Shown here: positions 33,990 to 43,300 of the stretch, piece by piece
Numbering within the stretch: position 1 is the first letter of the stretch
How the letters are laid out: each line of letters begins with the position of its first letter
Assembly (NCBI RefSeq): GCF_003002055.1
Contig: NZ_PVZF01000004.1
Location: 186,001 to 250,000 of the forward strand
From: Kineococcus rhizosphaerae
GTDB lineage: Bacteria > Actinomycetota > Actinomycetes > Actinomycetales > Kineococcaceae
Reading direction: 5' to 3'
Length of the DNA stretch: 64,000 bases
Position numbers and translations under genes: made by a program
The notes under the pieces: generated by a model
What the model saw: the letters and a program-made list of their open reading frames with translations, nothing else
The model's database searches: none
Told to the model about the DNA's origin: nothing

Positions 33990-35279
33990 TCAGCGCGCGA
34001 GGAGCGCGGCCTGCTCGGCGCGCAGGGCGTCGATGAGCCGGCCCTCGGGCAGGATCACGTCGTCGTACGTCAGGACCTGGTCCTTCTGCACGGCGTGCTT
34101 GAGGACGCAGCCCTCGGCGACGCCCATCGGCAGCAGGTTCTGCGCCTTCGTGGCCGCGTACGTCTCGGCCACGCCGTAGGAGTCGTACCCGCCGAGGCGG
34201 TCGATCTCCTTGCCCGCGGCGAGGTCGGTCTTGGCCGTCGTGACGACCTCCACCTTCACCTCGTCCCCGGGCACGATCGCGGCGTCGCCGAAGATCACCG
34301 CGCGGGCGACGGTCAGCGGCACCTCGAAGTGGCACAGGTGGTACGGCGTGTAGAACGAGTACAGCGGCCCGGTGCCGAGCTTGTACAGGTTCAGGTAGTG
34401 CTGCTGCTTGGGGTCGTCGTGGGTGCCGAGCACGTAGACGCCCGGGCCCGGCTTGGACCCGACGACGTAGTCCACGACGCCACCGAGTTCCTTGAGCTGG
34501 TCCACGTCGTACATCGTCGTCAGCTCGTCGACGTGACCGCGGTGGTCGGCGCCGCGCATGCCGCGCTTCTCCACGCTGAAGCCCGCCGCGTTGGCGACGA
34601 GGGCCTGCTCGAACGACACCTTCGTGCCGTCGGCGAAGCTCGTCACCATGTAAGGGTCCTGCCCCCACTGCTTGGCGAAACCCTCCTGGGTGGTGGGGTT
34701 GCGGTACTCGTCCTGCAGGCCCTTGATGTTCCCCGAGACCAGCGGCGTGACGCCGATGGAGCGCACGAAGCGGATGAGGTTCATCTGCACGCCGGGCTGG
34801 TCGCCGTCGCAGCCGGTGTAGATCACACCGGCCTTCTCGGCGCGCGTGCGCAGCGCCAGGCCGGCGGTGCCGTCGACCTCGGCGTTGAGCAGGACGATGT
34901 GCTTGCCCTGCTCGATGGCCCGGACGACGACGTGGGCGCCGTACTCGGTGTTGCCCGTCGCCTCGACGACGGCCTCGACCTGGCCCGCGTCGACGACGGC
35001 CTCGTAGGAGGCCGACACGACCGGCTTGCCCTGCGCGATGGCCTTGTCGACCGCCGCCGCGGAGTCGGCCTCGACGACGCCGGTGAGCCCGGCCTGCTCG
35101 TAGGCGTCGACCGCCTTGGAGACGGTCCGGTTGGCGATGGCGACGAGCTCCATGCCGGGCACGGAGTTCACGACCTGGTTGACGAAGCCGCGGCCCATGA
35201 ACCCCGCGCCCACGAGCGCGACGCGGATCGGGCGACCCTCGGCCTGACGCTGCTGCAGCGCCTTGTCGACGATGATCAC
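33990..35279 (-). CDS. SAF-domain homoserine dehydrogenase-like oxidoreductase
   Basis: The 429-residue protein begins with a dinucleotide motif (VALVGAGFMGRGFVNQV), continues with a homoserine-dehydrogenase-like domain (AVVEATGNTEYG, CDGDQPGVQMNLIRFV) and ends with an SAF-like domain (DVILPEGRLIDALRAEQ). Proteins of this kind occur in surface-sugar clusters, where their substrate is not established. GTG overlaps the stop of the epimerase gene by 4 bp. It is last in the coupled unit rfbF, SDR epimerase, 3,5-epimerase, dehydrogenase. Confidence 0.82.
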   Translation of the reverse strand: MIIVDKALQQRQAEGRPIRVALVGAGFMGRGFVNQVVNSVPGMELVAIANRTVSKAVDAYEQAGLTGVVEADSAAAVDKAIAQGKPVVSASYEAVVDAGQVEAVVEATGNTEYGAHVVVRAIEQGKHIVLLNAEVDGTAGLALRTRAEKAGVIYTGCDGDQPGVQMNLIRFVRSIGVTPLVSGNIKGLQDEYRNPTTQEGFAKQWGQDPYMVTSFADGTKVSFEQALVANAAGFSVEKRGMRGADHRGHVDELTTMYDVDQLKELGGVVDYVVGSKPGPGVYVLGTHDDPKQQHYLNLYKLGTGPLYSFYTPYHLCHFEVPLTVARAVIFGDAAIVPGDEVKVEVVTTAKTDLAAGKEIDRLGGYDSYGVAETYAATKAQNLLPMGVAEGCVLKHAVQKDQVLTYDDVILPEGRLIDALRAEQAALLAR

Positions 35280-35821
35280 GACAGGTCGGCCCCGTCCGCC
35301 AGGAGGGTCCAGCTCTTGTCCTTGTCGCTGATGACCGCGACCTCGCGCGCCCAGGGCAGGGCGAGGTCGGGGTCGTCGTGGCGCAGGCCGCGCTCGGTGC
35401 CCGGGGTGTAGCTCTGGGACACCTGGTAGACGACCTCGGCGCCGTCGGTCAGCGTCAGGTAGCCGTGCGCGAAGTACTCCGGCACGTACAGCGCCGTGCG
35501 GTTCTCGGCGGTCAGCTCCACCGCGACGTGCTGGAACCGCGTGGGCGAGTCCGGGCGCAGGTCGACGATGATGTCCTGGATCGCACCGGCGGTGCAGCGC
35601 ACCAGCTTGGCCTCGGGCGCGGGGTCGACCTGCGTGTGCATGCCGCGCAGCGTCCCGGCCTTGTGGTTGTAGGACAGGTTGCACTGCTCGACGGCCGGGT
35701 TCAGGCCGGCGGCCAGGAACTCGTCGCGGCAGAACGTGCGGGCGAAGAAGCCGCGGTCGTCCGCGCGCTCCTCGAGCTCGACGATGGCGACGCCCTCGAT
35801 GTGGGTCGTGGTGATCTTCAC
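35276..35821 (-). CDS. dTDP-4-dehydrorhamnose 3,5-epimerase-like protein
   Basis: The 181-residue RmlC-type cupin has the catalytic His in LSYNHKAGTLRGMHTQ (the RGxHxQ motif), the RCTAGAIQDIIVDLR strand and the Tyr-containing EYFAHGYLTLTDGAEVVYQV. It probably epimerises C3 and/or C5 of a nucleotide 4-keto sugar. With a cytidylyltransferase in the same unit, the substrate is likely CDP-linked rather than dTDP-linked (inference). Overlaps both neighbours by 4 bp. Confidence 0.88.
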   Translation of the reverse strand: MKITTTHIEGVAIVELEERADDRGFFARTFCRDEFLAAGLNPAVEQCNLSYNHKAGTLRGMHTQVDPAPEAKLVRCTAGAIQDIIVDLRPDSPTRFQHVAVELTAENRTALYVPEYFAHGYLTLTDGAEVVYQVSQSYTPGTERGLRHDDPDLALPWAREVAVISDKDKSWTLLADGADLS

Positions 35822-36867
35822 TTGGCGATCCCACTGGTCGGCGGGACCGTCCAGAACAGCTCCTTGTCGAGCTGACCGGTGCGGATGAGGTGCTCGAGCT
35901 GCTTGAGGCGGGTGTGCCCGCGGCCCGTGAACGTCGCCTCGTCGAGGTCGATGTTCTTGAAGACGTCGACGAGCTGCTGGGCGCCCTTGTCGGCGTTCCA
36001 GTCGCAGCGGAACCCCTCCAGCGTGGAGTGGATCTTGTCGAAGTTCACCTTGTACGAGCGGTTGTCGCCGTTGTTGGACTCGCCGAAGGTGATCTCGGCC
36101 TCGGGCAGCGCCCGGCCGACGGCCTCGGCGATCTCGCGGACGCGGTAGACCTGCTCGGAGTCGCCCACGTTGAAGATCTGGTTGTGGACGGCCTCGCGCG
36201 GGGCGTCGAGGACGGCGCGGATCGACTTGGCGATGTCCAGGCCGTGGACCAGCGGGCGCCAGGGCGACCCGTCGGAGGTCATGGCGATCTTGCCGGTGGT
36301 CCAGGCCACGCCCGCGAGGTTGTTCAGCACGATGTCGAAGCGCTGGCGCGGCGAGGCGCCGTACGCGGTGGCGTTGCGCATGAACGTCGGGGAGAAGTCG
36401 TCGTCGGCCAGCAGCGCGACGTCGCGCTCGACGAGCGCCTTGCACTCGGCGTAGGCGGTCTGCGGGTTCACCGCCGACGTCTCGTCGACGGTGTCCTCGG
36501 CCACGCCGTAGACCGAGCAGCTCGACATGTAGACGAACTTCTGCACGCCGGCCTGCTTGGCGACCTCGGCGAGGCGCACCGAGCCCTTGTGGTTCACGAC
36601 GTAGGTGACGTCGGGGATGAGCTCGCCCAGCGGGTCGTTGGACAGCTCGGCCATGTGCACGACGGCGTCGGCCCCGGCGAGGTCCTCGGCGGTCACGTGG
36701 CGGATGTCCTTGGCCAGCGTCTCGACGGAGGCGGTGACACCGTTGTAGAGCCAGCCCTGCTTGTAGTAGCCGGTGTCGATGCCCAGCACCGAGTGGCCGG
36801 ACTCGAGCAGGGTGGGGGCGAGCAGGGCACCGAGGTAACCCTCGGTCCCGGTGACGACGATCTTCAC
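35818..36867 (-). CDS. NAD-dependent epimerase/dehydratase (extended SDR)
   Basis: The 349-residue protein has the NAD motif VTGTEGYLGALLAPTL, the active-site MSSCSVYG and YAECK (YxxxK) and the downstream MRNATAYGASPRQRFDIVLN. It belongs to nucleotide-sugar SDRs. It could be the 4-ketoreductase or epimerase of the CDP-sugar route. It does not obviously look like a CDP-glucose 4,6-dehydratase. GTG at 36867 with GGAGAA 7 nt upstream. It begins 26 bp after the cytidylyltransferase stop. Confidence 0.88.
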   Translation of the reverse strand: MKIVVTGTEGYLGALLAPTLLESGHSVLGIDTGYYKQGWLYNGVTASVETLAKDIRHVTAEDLAGADAVVHMAELSNDPLGELIPDVTYVVNHKGSVRLAEVAKQAGVQKFVYMSSCSVYGVAEDTVDETSAVNPQTAYAECKALVERDVALLADDDFSPTFMRNATAYGASPRQRFDIVLNNLAGVAWTTGKIAMTSDGSPWRPLVHGLDIAKSIRAVLDAPREAVHNQIFNVGDSEQVYRVREIAEAVGRALPEAEITFGESNNGDNRSYKVNFDKIHSTLEGFRCDWNADKGAQQLVDVFKNIDLDEATFTGRGHTRLKQLEHLIRTGQLDKELFWTVPPTSGIAK

Positions 36868-36893
36868 AGCTGTTCTCCGGTTCTCGGGGGGTC

Positions 36894-37721
36894 TCAGTCT
36901 TCCCAGGTCTTCCACGGGGCCTTGCCGGAGTCCCAGAGCTTGTTGAACTCGGTCCACTCCCGGAAGGTGTCCATGCCCAGCCAGTAGCCCTCGTGCTGCG
37001 AGACGGTCAGCTGGCCGTCGCGCGCCACCGTCTGCAGCGGCTTCTGCTCGAGCATCATGTCGGGGTCGTCCTCGAGGTACTTGTCCGCGAAGGCGCGGTC
37101 GAAGACGAAGAACCCGCCGTTGACCCAGCCGTCGGCCAGGGTCGGCTTCTCGTTGAACTCGGTGACGGTGTCGCCCGTGACGTGCATCTCGCCGTAGCGG
37201 GAGCTGGGGTGCACGGCGGTGACGGTGGCCAGGCGGCCGCCGGCCTCGTGGTCGCGCAGCGTCTTGAGGATGTCGACGTCGCCGAGCCCGTCGCCGTAGG
37301 TCAGCACGAACTTGTCGGCGGTCAGGTGCTGCTCGACGCGCTTGATGCGGGCCGCGGTCGCGGTCGTCAGGCCGGTCTCGACGAAGGTCACGTCCCAGTC
37401 CTCCTGCACACCGTTGGTGTGGAAGGTCGGGGCGTCCTGGGTCGACAGGTTCAGCGTGAAGTCGCCGGCGTTGATCCGGTAGTCGAGGAAGTAGCGCTTG
37501 ATGAGGTCGCTCTTGTACCCCAGGCACAGGACGAACTTGCGGAAGCCGTACGAGCTGTAGAGCTTCATGATGTGCCACAGGATGGGACGGCCCCCGATGT
37601 CGACGAGCGGCTTGGGCAGCTTCTCGCTGGCCTCGCGCAGTCGGGTCCCCATGCCACCGCAGAGGATGACGACGGGGATCTCGGAGACGGGCGTCCCGCC
37701 GGGAGCAACGGACTCGGTCAT
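36894..37721 (-). CDS. rfbF: Glucose-1-phosphate cytidylyltransferase
   Basis: Makes CDP-glucose from CTP and glucose 1-phosphate. The 275-residue protein has the nucleotidyltransferase loop VILCGGMGTRLREASEKLPK, LPKPLVDIGGRPILWHIM, the metal-binding YGDGLGDVD and GWVNGGFFVFDR, all as in RfbF. ATG at 37721 (MTESVAPGG) with AGGG upstream; earlier starts are open but lack a ribosome site. It heads the CDP-sugar unit of four genes. The 249 bp upstream carry no gene. Confidence 0.93.
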   Translation of the reverse strand: MTESVAPGGTPVSEIPVVILCGGMGTRLREASEKLPKPLVDIGGRPILWHIMKLYSSYGFRKFVLCLGYKSDLIKRYFLDYRINAGDFTLNLSTQDAPTFHTNGVQEDWDVTFVETGLTTATAARIKRVEQHLTADKFVLTYGDGLGDVDILKTLRDHEAGGRLATVTAVHPSSRYGEMHVTGDTVTEFNEKPTLADGWVNGGFFVFDRAFADKYLEDDPDMMLEQKPLQTVARDGQLTVSQHEGYWLGMDTFREWTEFNKLWDSGKAPWKTWED

Positions 37722-37970
37722 GTCTTCCCTCACTCGAACCTGGATCGGTCGGATCTCGTCGGCCCGGACGGGGAACCCGGCCAGGACCACACGTGGGGGA
37801 ACGCAGCACCCGTCGATGACCGGGCGATCTCACCGGTGGCGGTCCGAACCCCCCACGAATCCGAGCCACCGGTTTCCCCGTCGAGGTGCTGCCGCGAGGC
37901 TACTACAGCGGCACGATCACGGAGCGTGAGGTTGGGCAGAGCGGGTGAAAAGGAACCCCACTCCACCCAA

Positions 37971-39125
37971 TTAGCTACGGATGGTGAACAACAGGTCGCG
38001 CAACGGAGTCATCGCGGACTCCCACGAGAAACCGCGACCGACCTCGGCCCCCGCCGCGGCGAGCGCGCGGACCTGCGCGGGGTTCTGCAGCAGGTCCACG
38101 AGCGCGTCCGCGAAGGGTTCGGCGCCGTCGGCCGTGCGCACCGCGGCCGCGTGCTCCTCCAGGCCCTCCAGCCCCAGGGACGTGCTGACGACGGCACGAC
38201 CCCGCGACAGGGCCTCCACGAGCTTGATCTTCGTGCCGCCGCCGGACAGCAGCGGGACGACGCAGATGTCGGCCGCGTCGTAGAAGGGGTCGACCGCGGC
38301 GACGTCGGAGTGGAACTCGACCCCCGCCGGCTCCCCCGCCGGGCGCGGGTGCGAGGCGGCCAGGCCGCGGCCCACGACGTCGAACCGGGCGTCCGGGACG
38401 CGGCGCAGCACCAGCGGCCACACCTCGTCGAGGAACCAGCGCAGCGACGCCTTGTTCGGGCCGTAGTCCATCGCGCCCACGAACAGCACCCGCCCTTCGC
38501 CCCGCAGGGGCACCGGGTCGGCGCTCGCGCCGGTCAGCACGCCGTTCGGCACGAACGTGCTGTCGACGCCGGCGGCGGCCAGCACCTCCTGGTCGCGCCG
38601 CGAGCAGGCCGTGACCCGGCGCGCCCGGCGGGCCTGGGCGAACTCGAACCGGCGGAACCGGGCGACCTCCAGCGCCAGCGCGGGACGCAACCGCGGGTGC
38701 TCCGAGCGCAGCCGGCGTTCCAGCAGGTCGGACTCGATGTTGTGCAGGTCCAGGACGTCGACCTGGACGTCGGCCGGGACGTTCACCGCCATCTGCGGGA
38801 AGTCGACGTGCACCACGTCGCCGGCCCGGACACCGACCGAGAGCATCCGCTGGATCTGCGGGGAGAACCACTTCCCCGCGAACACCGAACCGCGCAGGAC
38901 CGCGCCGGGCCGCGGGGCGGGCGAGGCCACCTCGTGCACCCGCACGTGCGCCGGCAGCTGGGTGTCCCGCTGCGGCCAGGCGCCGAACCCGACGACGTGG
39001 ACCTCGTCGAACACCGCCGCGTACGCGTCGATCACCGCGCGGGTGCGCTGGCGCCCCCCGGAGTCCGTCGTCGCCGGGAGCTGCTTGGCGACCACCCACG
39101 CCGTCGTCCGCTGCCCGCTGCTCAC
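37971..39125 (-). CDS. Glycosyltransferase family 4
   Basis: The 384-residue enzyme has a GT-B fold. The N-half begins with AWVVAKQLPATTDSGGRQRT, and the C-half has VLFVGAMDYGPNKASLRWFL, PFYDAADICVVPLLSGGGTKIKLVEAL (the Glu that binds the nucleotide) and a final helix. It adds a sugar to a lipid-linked intermediate at the cytoplasmic side; donor and linkage unknown. I chose GTG 39125. GTG 39134 is also possible. It is convergent with nothing and stands alone between rfbF and the divergent GT2 gene. Confidence 0.85.
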   Translation of the reverse strand: MSSGQRTTAWVVAKQLPATTDSGGRQRTRAVIDAYAAVFDEVHVVGFGAWPQRDTQLPAHVRVHEVASPAPRPGAVLRGSVFAGKWFSPQIQRMLSVGVRAGDVVHVDFPQMAVNVPADVQVDVLDLHNIESDLLERRLRSEHPRLRPALALEVARFRRFEFAQARRARRVTACSRRDQEVLAAAGVDSTFVPNGVLTGASADPVPLRGEGRVLFVGAMDYGPNKASLRWFLDEVWPLVLRRVPDARFDVVGRGLAASHPRPAGEPAGVEFHSDVAAVDPFYDAADICVVPLLSGGGTKIKLVEALSRGRAVVSTSLGLEGLEEHAAAVRTADGAEPFADALVDLLQNPAQVRALAAAGAEVGRGFSWESAMTPLRDLLFTIRS

Positions 39126-39340
39126 GTCGCCCACGTTCCCCCCGTCAACCGTCCGACCAGCCACCACCCGTCCAGCATGGACCACGGCCGCAGCGGCGCG
39201 ACACCTCCGGGGGGACCGAGCGCCCGGGAAGCCTCACCCGGGTGCACCCGTACGTGTGGGTTCCGTCGCCGCACCGCGGAGAACCACTCGCACAGCAGTC
39301 TGGCAGGTCGCGTTCCATGTTCACCACGGTTCCACGCGGG

Positions 39341-39346
39341 TAACCT
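39341..39346 (+). promoter_or_regulatory. Leaderless -10 hexamer for the GT2 gene
   Basis: TAACCT ends 6 nt before GTG 39353. Confidence 0.55.
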
Positions 39347-39352
39347 TGTGCC

Positions 39353-40261
39353 GTGCGCGACGTCGAACTCGTCCTGGTCAGCTACAAGAGCGCCCACCAG
39401 ATCTCCGGACTGCTCGCCGGACTGCCCGCCGACCTGCCCGTTGTCGTCGTCGACAACGCCCGGAACTCCGACGGGGTCCGCGAGGTCGTCGAGGCACGCC
39501 CGCTGGGCCGGTACGTCGACTCCGGCGGCGGCAAGGGTTTCGCGAAGGCGGCGAACATGGGTGCCCGCAGCTCCACCCACGAGTTCGTGGTGTTCGGCAA
39601 CCCCGACTCGCGGCCGACCCTCGACGTCCTGTCCGCGCTCGTCGAGGACGTCGCCACGGACGCCGACTGCGCCGCCAGCGCCGCCACCATGGTCGGCGTG
39701 GACGGGCACGTCGAACTGGGCGTCGGAGGCTGGGAACCGACCGTCACCCGGGCCCTCGTGCACTCGAGCGGGCTGCACAAGATCCTGCCCAGGGCGGGGG
39801 TGTACGCCAAGCCCCGGCCGCACGAGGACATCGACGTCGACTGGACGACGGGGGCCTGCATGGCGGTGCGCCGCAGCACGTTCCTCGAACTGGGCGGTTT
39901 CGACGAGGACTTCTACGTCTACAACGAGGACATGGCGTTCGGCCGCGCCGCCCGCGAGCGCGGGATGCACGAACGGCTGCGCACCGACCTGCTCGTCCCC
40001 CACTCCGCGGGCGGTTCGGGGGCTCCCTCGCTGGAGATGCTGCAGCTGCGCGGGGCGGCCATGTCGCGCTACCTCTCCCGGCACCACTCCCCCGCGACGC
40101 ACAAGCTCCTGACGCTGGCCCTGGCCAGCGGTTACGCGGTGCGCACGGTGCAGCGCCGGGCGTTGAAGCAGACCGACCGGGCCGAGCAGCACTGGGCCTA
40201 CGTGCGCGGGGTGCTGACCGGGACGGCGACCGTGGCCGGCCAGGTGGTCATGTCGCGCTGA
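39353..40261 (+). CDS. Glycosyltransferase family 2, rhamnosyltransferase-like
   Basis: The 302-residue GT-A enzyme has VELVLVSYKSA, the strand ending VVVVDNA, GGGKGFAKAANMGA, FGNPDSRPTLDVL (the DxD-like motif is reduced to NPDS) and DVDWTTGACMAVRRSTFLEL with DEDFYVYNEDMAFGRAAR. The WxTGA and ED motifs place it with rhamnosyl- and galactofuranosyl-type enzymes that extend surface glycans. A 19-bp hairpin follows the gene. Confidence 0.88.
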   Translation: MRDVELVLVSYKSAHQISGLLAGLPADLPVVVVDNARNSDGVREVVEARPLGRYVDSGGGKGFAKAANMGARSSTHEFVVFGNPDSRPTLDVLSALVEDVATDADCAASAATMVGVDGHVELGVGGWEPTVTRALVHSSGLHKILPRAGVYAKPRPHEDIDVDWTTGACMAVRRSTFLELGGFDEDFYVYNEDMAFGRAARERGMHERLRTDLLVPHSAGGSGAPSLEMLQLRGAAMSRYLSRHHSPATHKLLTLALASGYAVRTVQRRALKQTDRAEQHWAYVRGVLTGTATVAGQVVMSR

Positions 40262-40281
40262 GGACGCGTGCGGGTACGCGG

Positions 40282-40323
40282 ACGTCGAAGGGCCCCGGGG
40301 GAAACCCCGGGGCCCTTCGACGT
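40282..40323. terminator. 19-bp hairpin with GAAA tetraloop
   Basis: ACGTCGAAGGGCCCCGGGG pairs perfectly with CCCCGGGGCCCTTCGACGT across GAAA. It lies between convergent glycosyltransferase genes and can serve both. Confidence 0.9.
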
Positions 40324-40333
40324 GGACGGGTCG

Positions 40334-41446
40334 TCAGCGCTCGGGTTTGTCCCACCGCAGCACGCGGTCACCGCGCAGGTACCGGCGCATGCCGCCGAAG
40401 GCCACGAGCTGCAGGTACAGGACCTGGGCGACGACGCGACCGGGCAGGGGGACGCGCACCCCCTTCTCCTGGGCCACGAGGGCGGCAGCGCCGACGGCGT
40501 GACCGGCCAGGAACAGGCGGGCGGTGCGACTGCGACGGACCGAGGCCGTCGCGACGCCGAGCAGGGCGAGGTGGGAGACCGGACCGAGGGTCGAGCGCCA
40601 CAGCTTGTGGCCCCACAGTTCGGCGCTGACCAGACCGCGTCGCGGGTCCAGGAGGTGACGCTTGCGCGACATGACGTGCAGGCCCCCGCCCAGGACGCGC
40701 GTCTTGCGTTCCCAGGACAGGTTGAACGCCCCGATGGACGGTTCGGTCATGAGGGCGCGCGGTTCGTAGGCGACGGCCCACCCGCGGTCCATCTGGTCGA
40801 GCGCGATCCAGAAGTCGTCGTTGGAGATGTCCTGCGGGATCGGCTGCCAGGCTTCGCGACGGACGGCGCACAGGCCCCCGTCCAGGCCCAGGGTCGTGCC
40901 GAGCCGGGCCTCGTTGCGCTTGATCCAGGACTCGAAGCGCCAGTAGGCGAGTTCGCCCCCGGTCCCTTCGAGCTTCTCGCCCGCGACGGCTCCGGTCCCC
41001 TCGACGACGAGGCGCGACACGAGGTAGGCGAGGGCGTCGTACTCCAGCTCGGAGTTCGCGTCGGAGATGACGACGAGGTCGTGCGAGGCGGCGGCCATCC
41101 CCTTGTTGAGGGCCTGGGACTTGCCGTGGCGTTCCTCCAGCAGCAGGACCCGGGCGCCGGCCTCGCGGGCGACGGCGGCCGTCCGCGGGTCCCCGTCGGC
41201 CACGACGAGGATCTCGAGCTCGCCCTGGTAGCCGTTCTTCTCGACGTTGGCGATCTTGGCGGCGATGACCCCGGCCTCGAGGTAGGCGGGCACGAGCACC
41301 GTGACCGCGGGCCACTGCTCGGGCGCGGGCACGGGCTCGTCCGTGCGCCGACGGGCGGCTGCGGCCACCGCGAGCGGGTAGACGACGTGGCCGACGGCGG
41401 CCGACAGGCCCAGCGCGACGGCCAGCACGGATCGTTTGGTCGCCAT
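40334..41446 (-). CDS. Membrane glycosyltransferase family 2 protein
   Basis: The 370-residue protein has an N-terminal helix, then a GT-A domain with VTVLVPAYLEAGVIAAKIAN, LVVADGDPRT, SQALNKGMAAA, VISDANSELEYDAL (the DxN variant of DxD), EKLEGTGGELAYWRFESW and a QxxRW-like ERKTRVL region. Two or three helices end it. This layout is that of processive or polymer-extending synthases of the hyaluronan/cellulose type, though the C-terminal membrane part is short. ATG at 41446 with GGGGAG upstream. Confidence 0.87.
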   Translation of the reverse strand: MATKRSVLAVALGLSAAVGHVVYPLAVAAAARRRTDEPVPAPEQWPAVTVLVPAYLEAGVIAAKIANVEKNGYQGELEILVVADGDPRTAAVAREAGARVLLLEERHGKSQALNKGMAAASHDLVVISDANSELEYDALAYLVSRLVVEGTGAVAGEKLEGTGGELAYWRFESWIKRNEARLGTTLGLDGGLCAVRREAWQPIPQDISNDDFWIALDQMDRGWAVAYEPRALMTEPSIGAFNLSWERKTRVLGGGLHVMSRKRHLLDPRRGLVSAELWGHKLWRSTLGPVSHLALLGVATASVRRSRTARLFLAGHAVGAAALVAQEKGVRVPLPGRVVAQVLYLQLVAFGGMRRYLRGDRVLRWDKPER

Positions 41447-41668
41447 GCGACTCCCCCCAACATCGACGGACGGTGACCGTCCGGCTCGTTCCCCCGGACC
41501 GTCGATCTCCCCACCGGGCCCCCGCCCGACATCGCAGTCCGTGGTCAGGGTAGCGGCGCAGAGCACTGCGGGGAAGCGCAGGTGGACCCAGGTGGCGCAA
41601 CGATTTCGGAGAGATCACACGTCATCACTCTGAGTGAGAAAAGGGGGCGGGAGTCACCCCACGACGAC

Positions 41669-41702
41669 GAACGGGCCAGGACCCGCAGGTCCTGACCCGT
41701 TC
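41669..41702. terminator. 15-bp hairpin after the malectin-GH26 gene
   Basis: GAACGGGCCAGGACC and GGTCCTGACCCGTTC pair with one mismatch across 4 nt, 30 bp after the GH26 stop. Confidence 0.75.
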
Positions 41703-41731
41703 CACCGTTCAGCTCACAGGGGGTGCGCCGC

Positions 41732-43300
41732 TCAGAAGACCTCGCGGTACTTCGCCGCCGAGTTCGGCATCTTGGTGCCGTCGGTGATCAGCCAGCGGTG
41801 GTTGTCGATGTCCACGTTGAAGTAGACCTCGTACGCCACCTTGCCCGGGGCGTTGCCCGCGTTGGCCTGGAAGAAATCGTGCATGCCCTGGATGAAGGCC
41901 GGCGAGTCGCCGTTCTCCGCGTGACCGGCCCACTCGGAGACGACCAGCGGCAGACCGACGCTCTTGGCGTACGCCAGGTGGGTGGCCAGGCCCTTGGGGG
42001 CGCCGTACCCGTCGGTCTCCTGGATGGAGGAGTTGAAGACGGCCGCGGTGCCCGCGTACGGGTACTGGTTGTAGTAGTCGACCCCCATGGCGTCGACGTA
42101 CTGCGCACCCGGGAAGGTCTGGCGCCAGTCCATGCCGTTGCCGACCGACTCGCGGTTGACGCTGAAGACCAGCTTGGAGGCCGGGAAGATCTGCTGCTGC
42201 AACGCGCGGTAGCGCTTCCAGCCGGCGATGAAGTCCGCCGAGTTCGACTTGTTGACCGACCAGGCGTACCAGTTGCCGTTCATCTCGTGCGCGAACCGGA
42301 TGTACGGAGTGCCGGAGCGGTTGCCCCACTTGGCCTTCAGCGTGGTCAGGGACGCGGCCCAGCGGGCGTCGTACGCACCCTTGGCGGCGTTCGACCAGGA
42401 CTCCCCGGAGCCGAGGGCGCCGACGGCGATGTCCAGGTCCTGGTTCCAGCTGCCGAACTCCGCACCCTTGTCGAGCTGCCAGAAGTTCGCCGCCGCGGTC
42501 GGGTTGTCGGCCCAGGTCGAGGAGACCTGCAGGGCCTGGCCGCGCCAGCTGCCGGCCTGGCCGCTGGTCGCACCGACGCCGGACATGCCGGACTTCCAGG
42601 TGCCGGCCGTGGCGGGGGTGCTGGGCGCGGGCGCCGGGGTCGTGGGCGCAGGGGTCGTGGGGGCCGGGGCCGGGGTGGTCGGCGCCGGGACGCTCGGGGT
42701 CGGCGTCGGCTGCGTCGGACGCGGGTTCGGCGTCACGACCGGGGTGCTGCCCGTGGAACCGACCGACTGCACGAGGATCCCGTCGACCTTGGCGTTGTTC
42801 TTCGTGGCGGAGAAACCGAGGTCGATCGACCCGTCGGTGACCTTGACCTGGAACTTCTTGTCCACCGCGGCGTTCTTGCCGGCCGCGGCGAACAGGTCGA
42901 GGTCGCCGACGACCCTCTGCCCCTCGGCGGTCACGGAGAAGACGCGGATGTTCTTGCCGGAGAAGTAGGTCTCGGCCATCTTCAGCGTGACGTCGTAGGT
43001 GCCGTTCGGGACCTGCGCGCTCCACTTCGACATGCCCCAGTGCTCGTTCTGGTAGAGCGGGGAGGCGTCGGTGCCGGCGATGCCCGCGGACGTGACGTTC
43101 GACACCTGGTAGCCGCCGACGAAGCCGCTGTCCTTCTTCCAGACGTTGCCGGCCGGGTCGGTGTAGTCGGCCTTGGCGGTGCCCTGGCGGATCGTGACGC
43201 CGCCCTCGGCCGAGGCGGAGGAGACGCCGGCCGTGGTGAGGCCGGCGGCGACGGTGGCGACGGCGGCGGCGGAGAGGAGGAACTTCGAAACCTTGGACAT
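41732..43300 (-). CDS. Secreted malectin-like and GH26 glycoside hydrolase
   Basis: The 522-residue protein has a signal peptide (basic start, hydrophobic 8-24, Ala-x-Ala near 28-31), a malectin-like carbohydrate-binding domain (about 35-182, including GTYDVTLKMAETYFSGKNIR), a Pro/Thr linker (186-232) and a GH26 domain. The acid/base is Glu339 in YIRFAHEMNGNWYAW and the nucleophile is Glu456 in LVVSEWAGH. GH26 members cut beta-mannan or related beta-glycans. Within a biosynthetic locus it may trim or release the cell's own polymer (inference). ATG at 43300. Confidence 0.9.
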   Translation of the reverse strand: MSKVSKFLLSAAAVATVAAGLTTAGVSSASAEGGVTIRQGTAKADYTDPAGNVWKKDSGFVGGYQVSNVTSAGIAGTDASPLYQNEHWGMSKWSAQVPNGTYDVTLKMAETYFSGKNIRVFSVTAEGQRVVGDLDLFAAAGKNAAVDKKFQVKVTDGSIDLGFSATKNNAKVDGILVQSVGSTGSTPVVTPNPRPTQPTPTPSVPAPTTPAPAPTTPAPTTPAPAPSTPATAGTWKSGMSGVGATSGQAGSWRGQALQVSSTWADNPTAAANFWQLDKGAEFGSWNQDLDIAVGALGSGESWSNAAKGAYDARWAASLTTLKAKWGNRSGTPYIRFAHEMNGNWYAWSVNKSNSADFIAGWKRYRALQQQIFPASKLVFSVNRESVGNGMDWRQTFPGAQYVDAMGVDYYNQYPYAGTAAVFNSSIQETDGYGAPKGLATHLAYAKSVGLPLVVSEWAGHAENGDSPAFIQGMHDFFQANAGNAPGKVAYEVYFNVDIDNHRWLITDGTKMPNSAAKYREVF

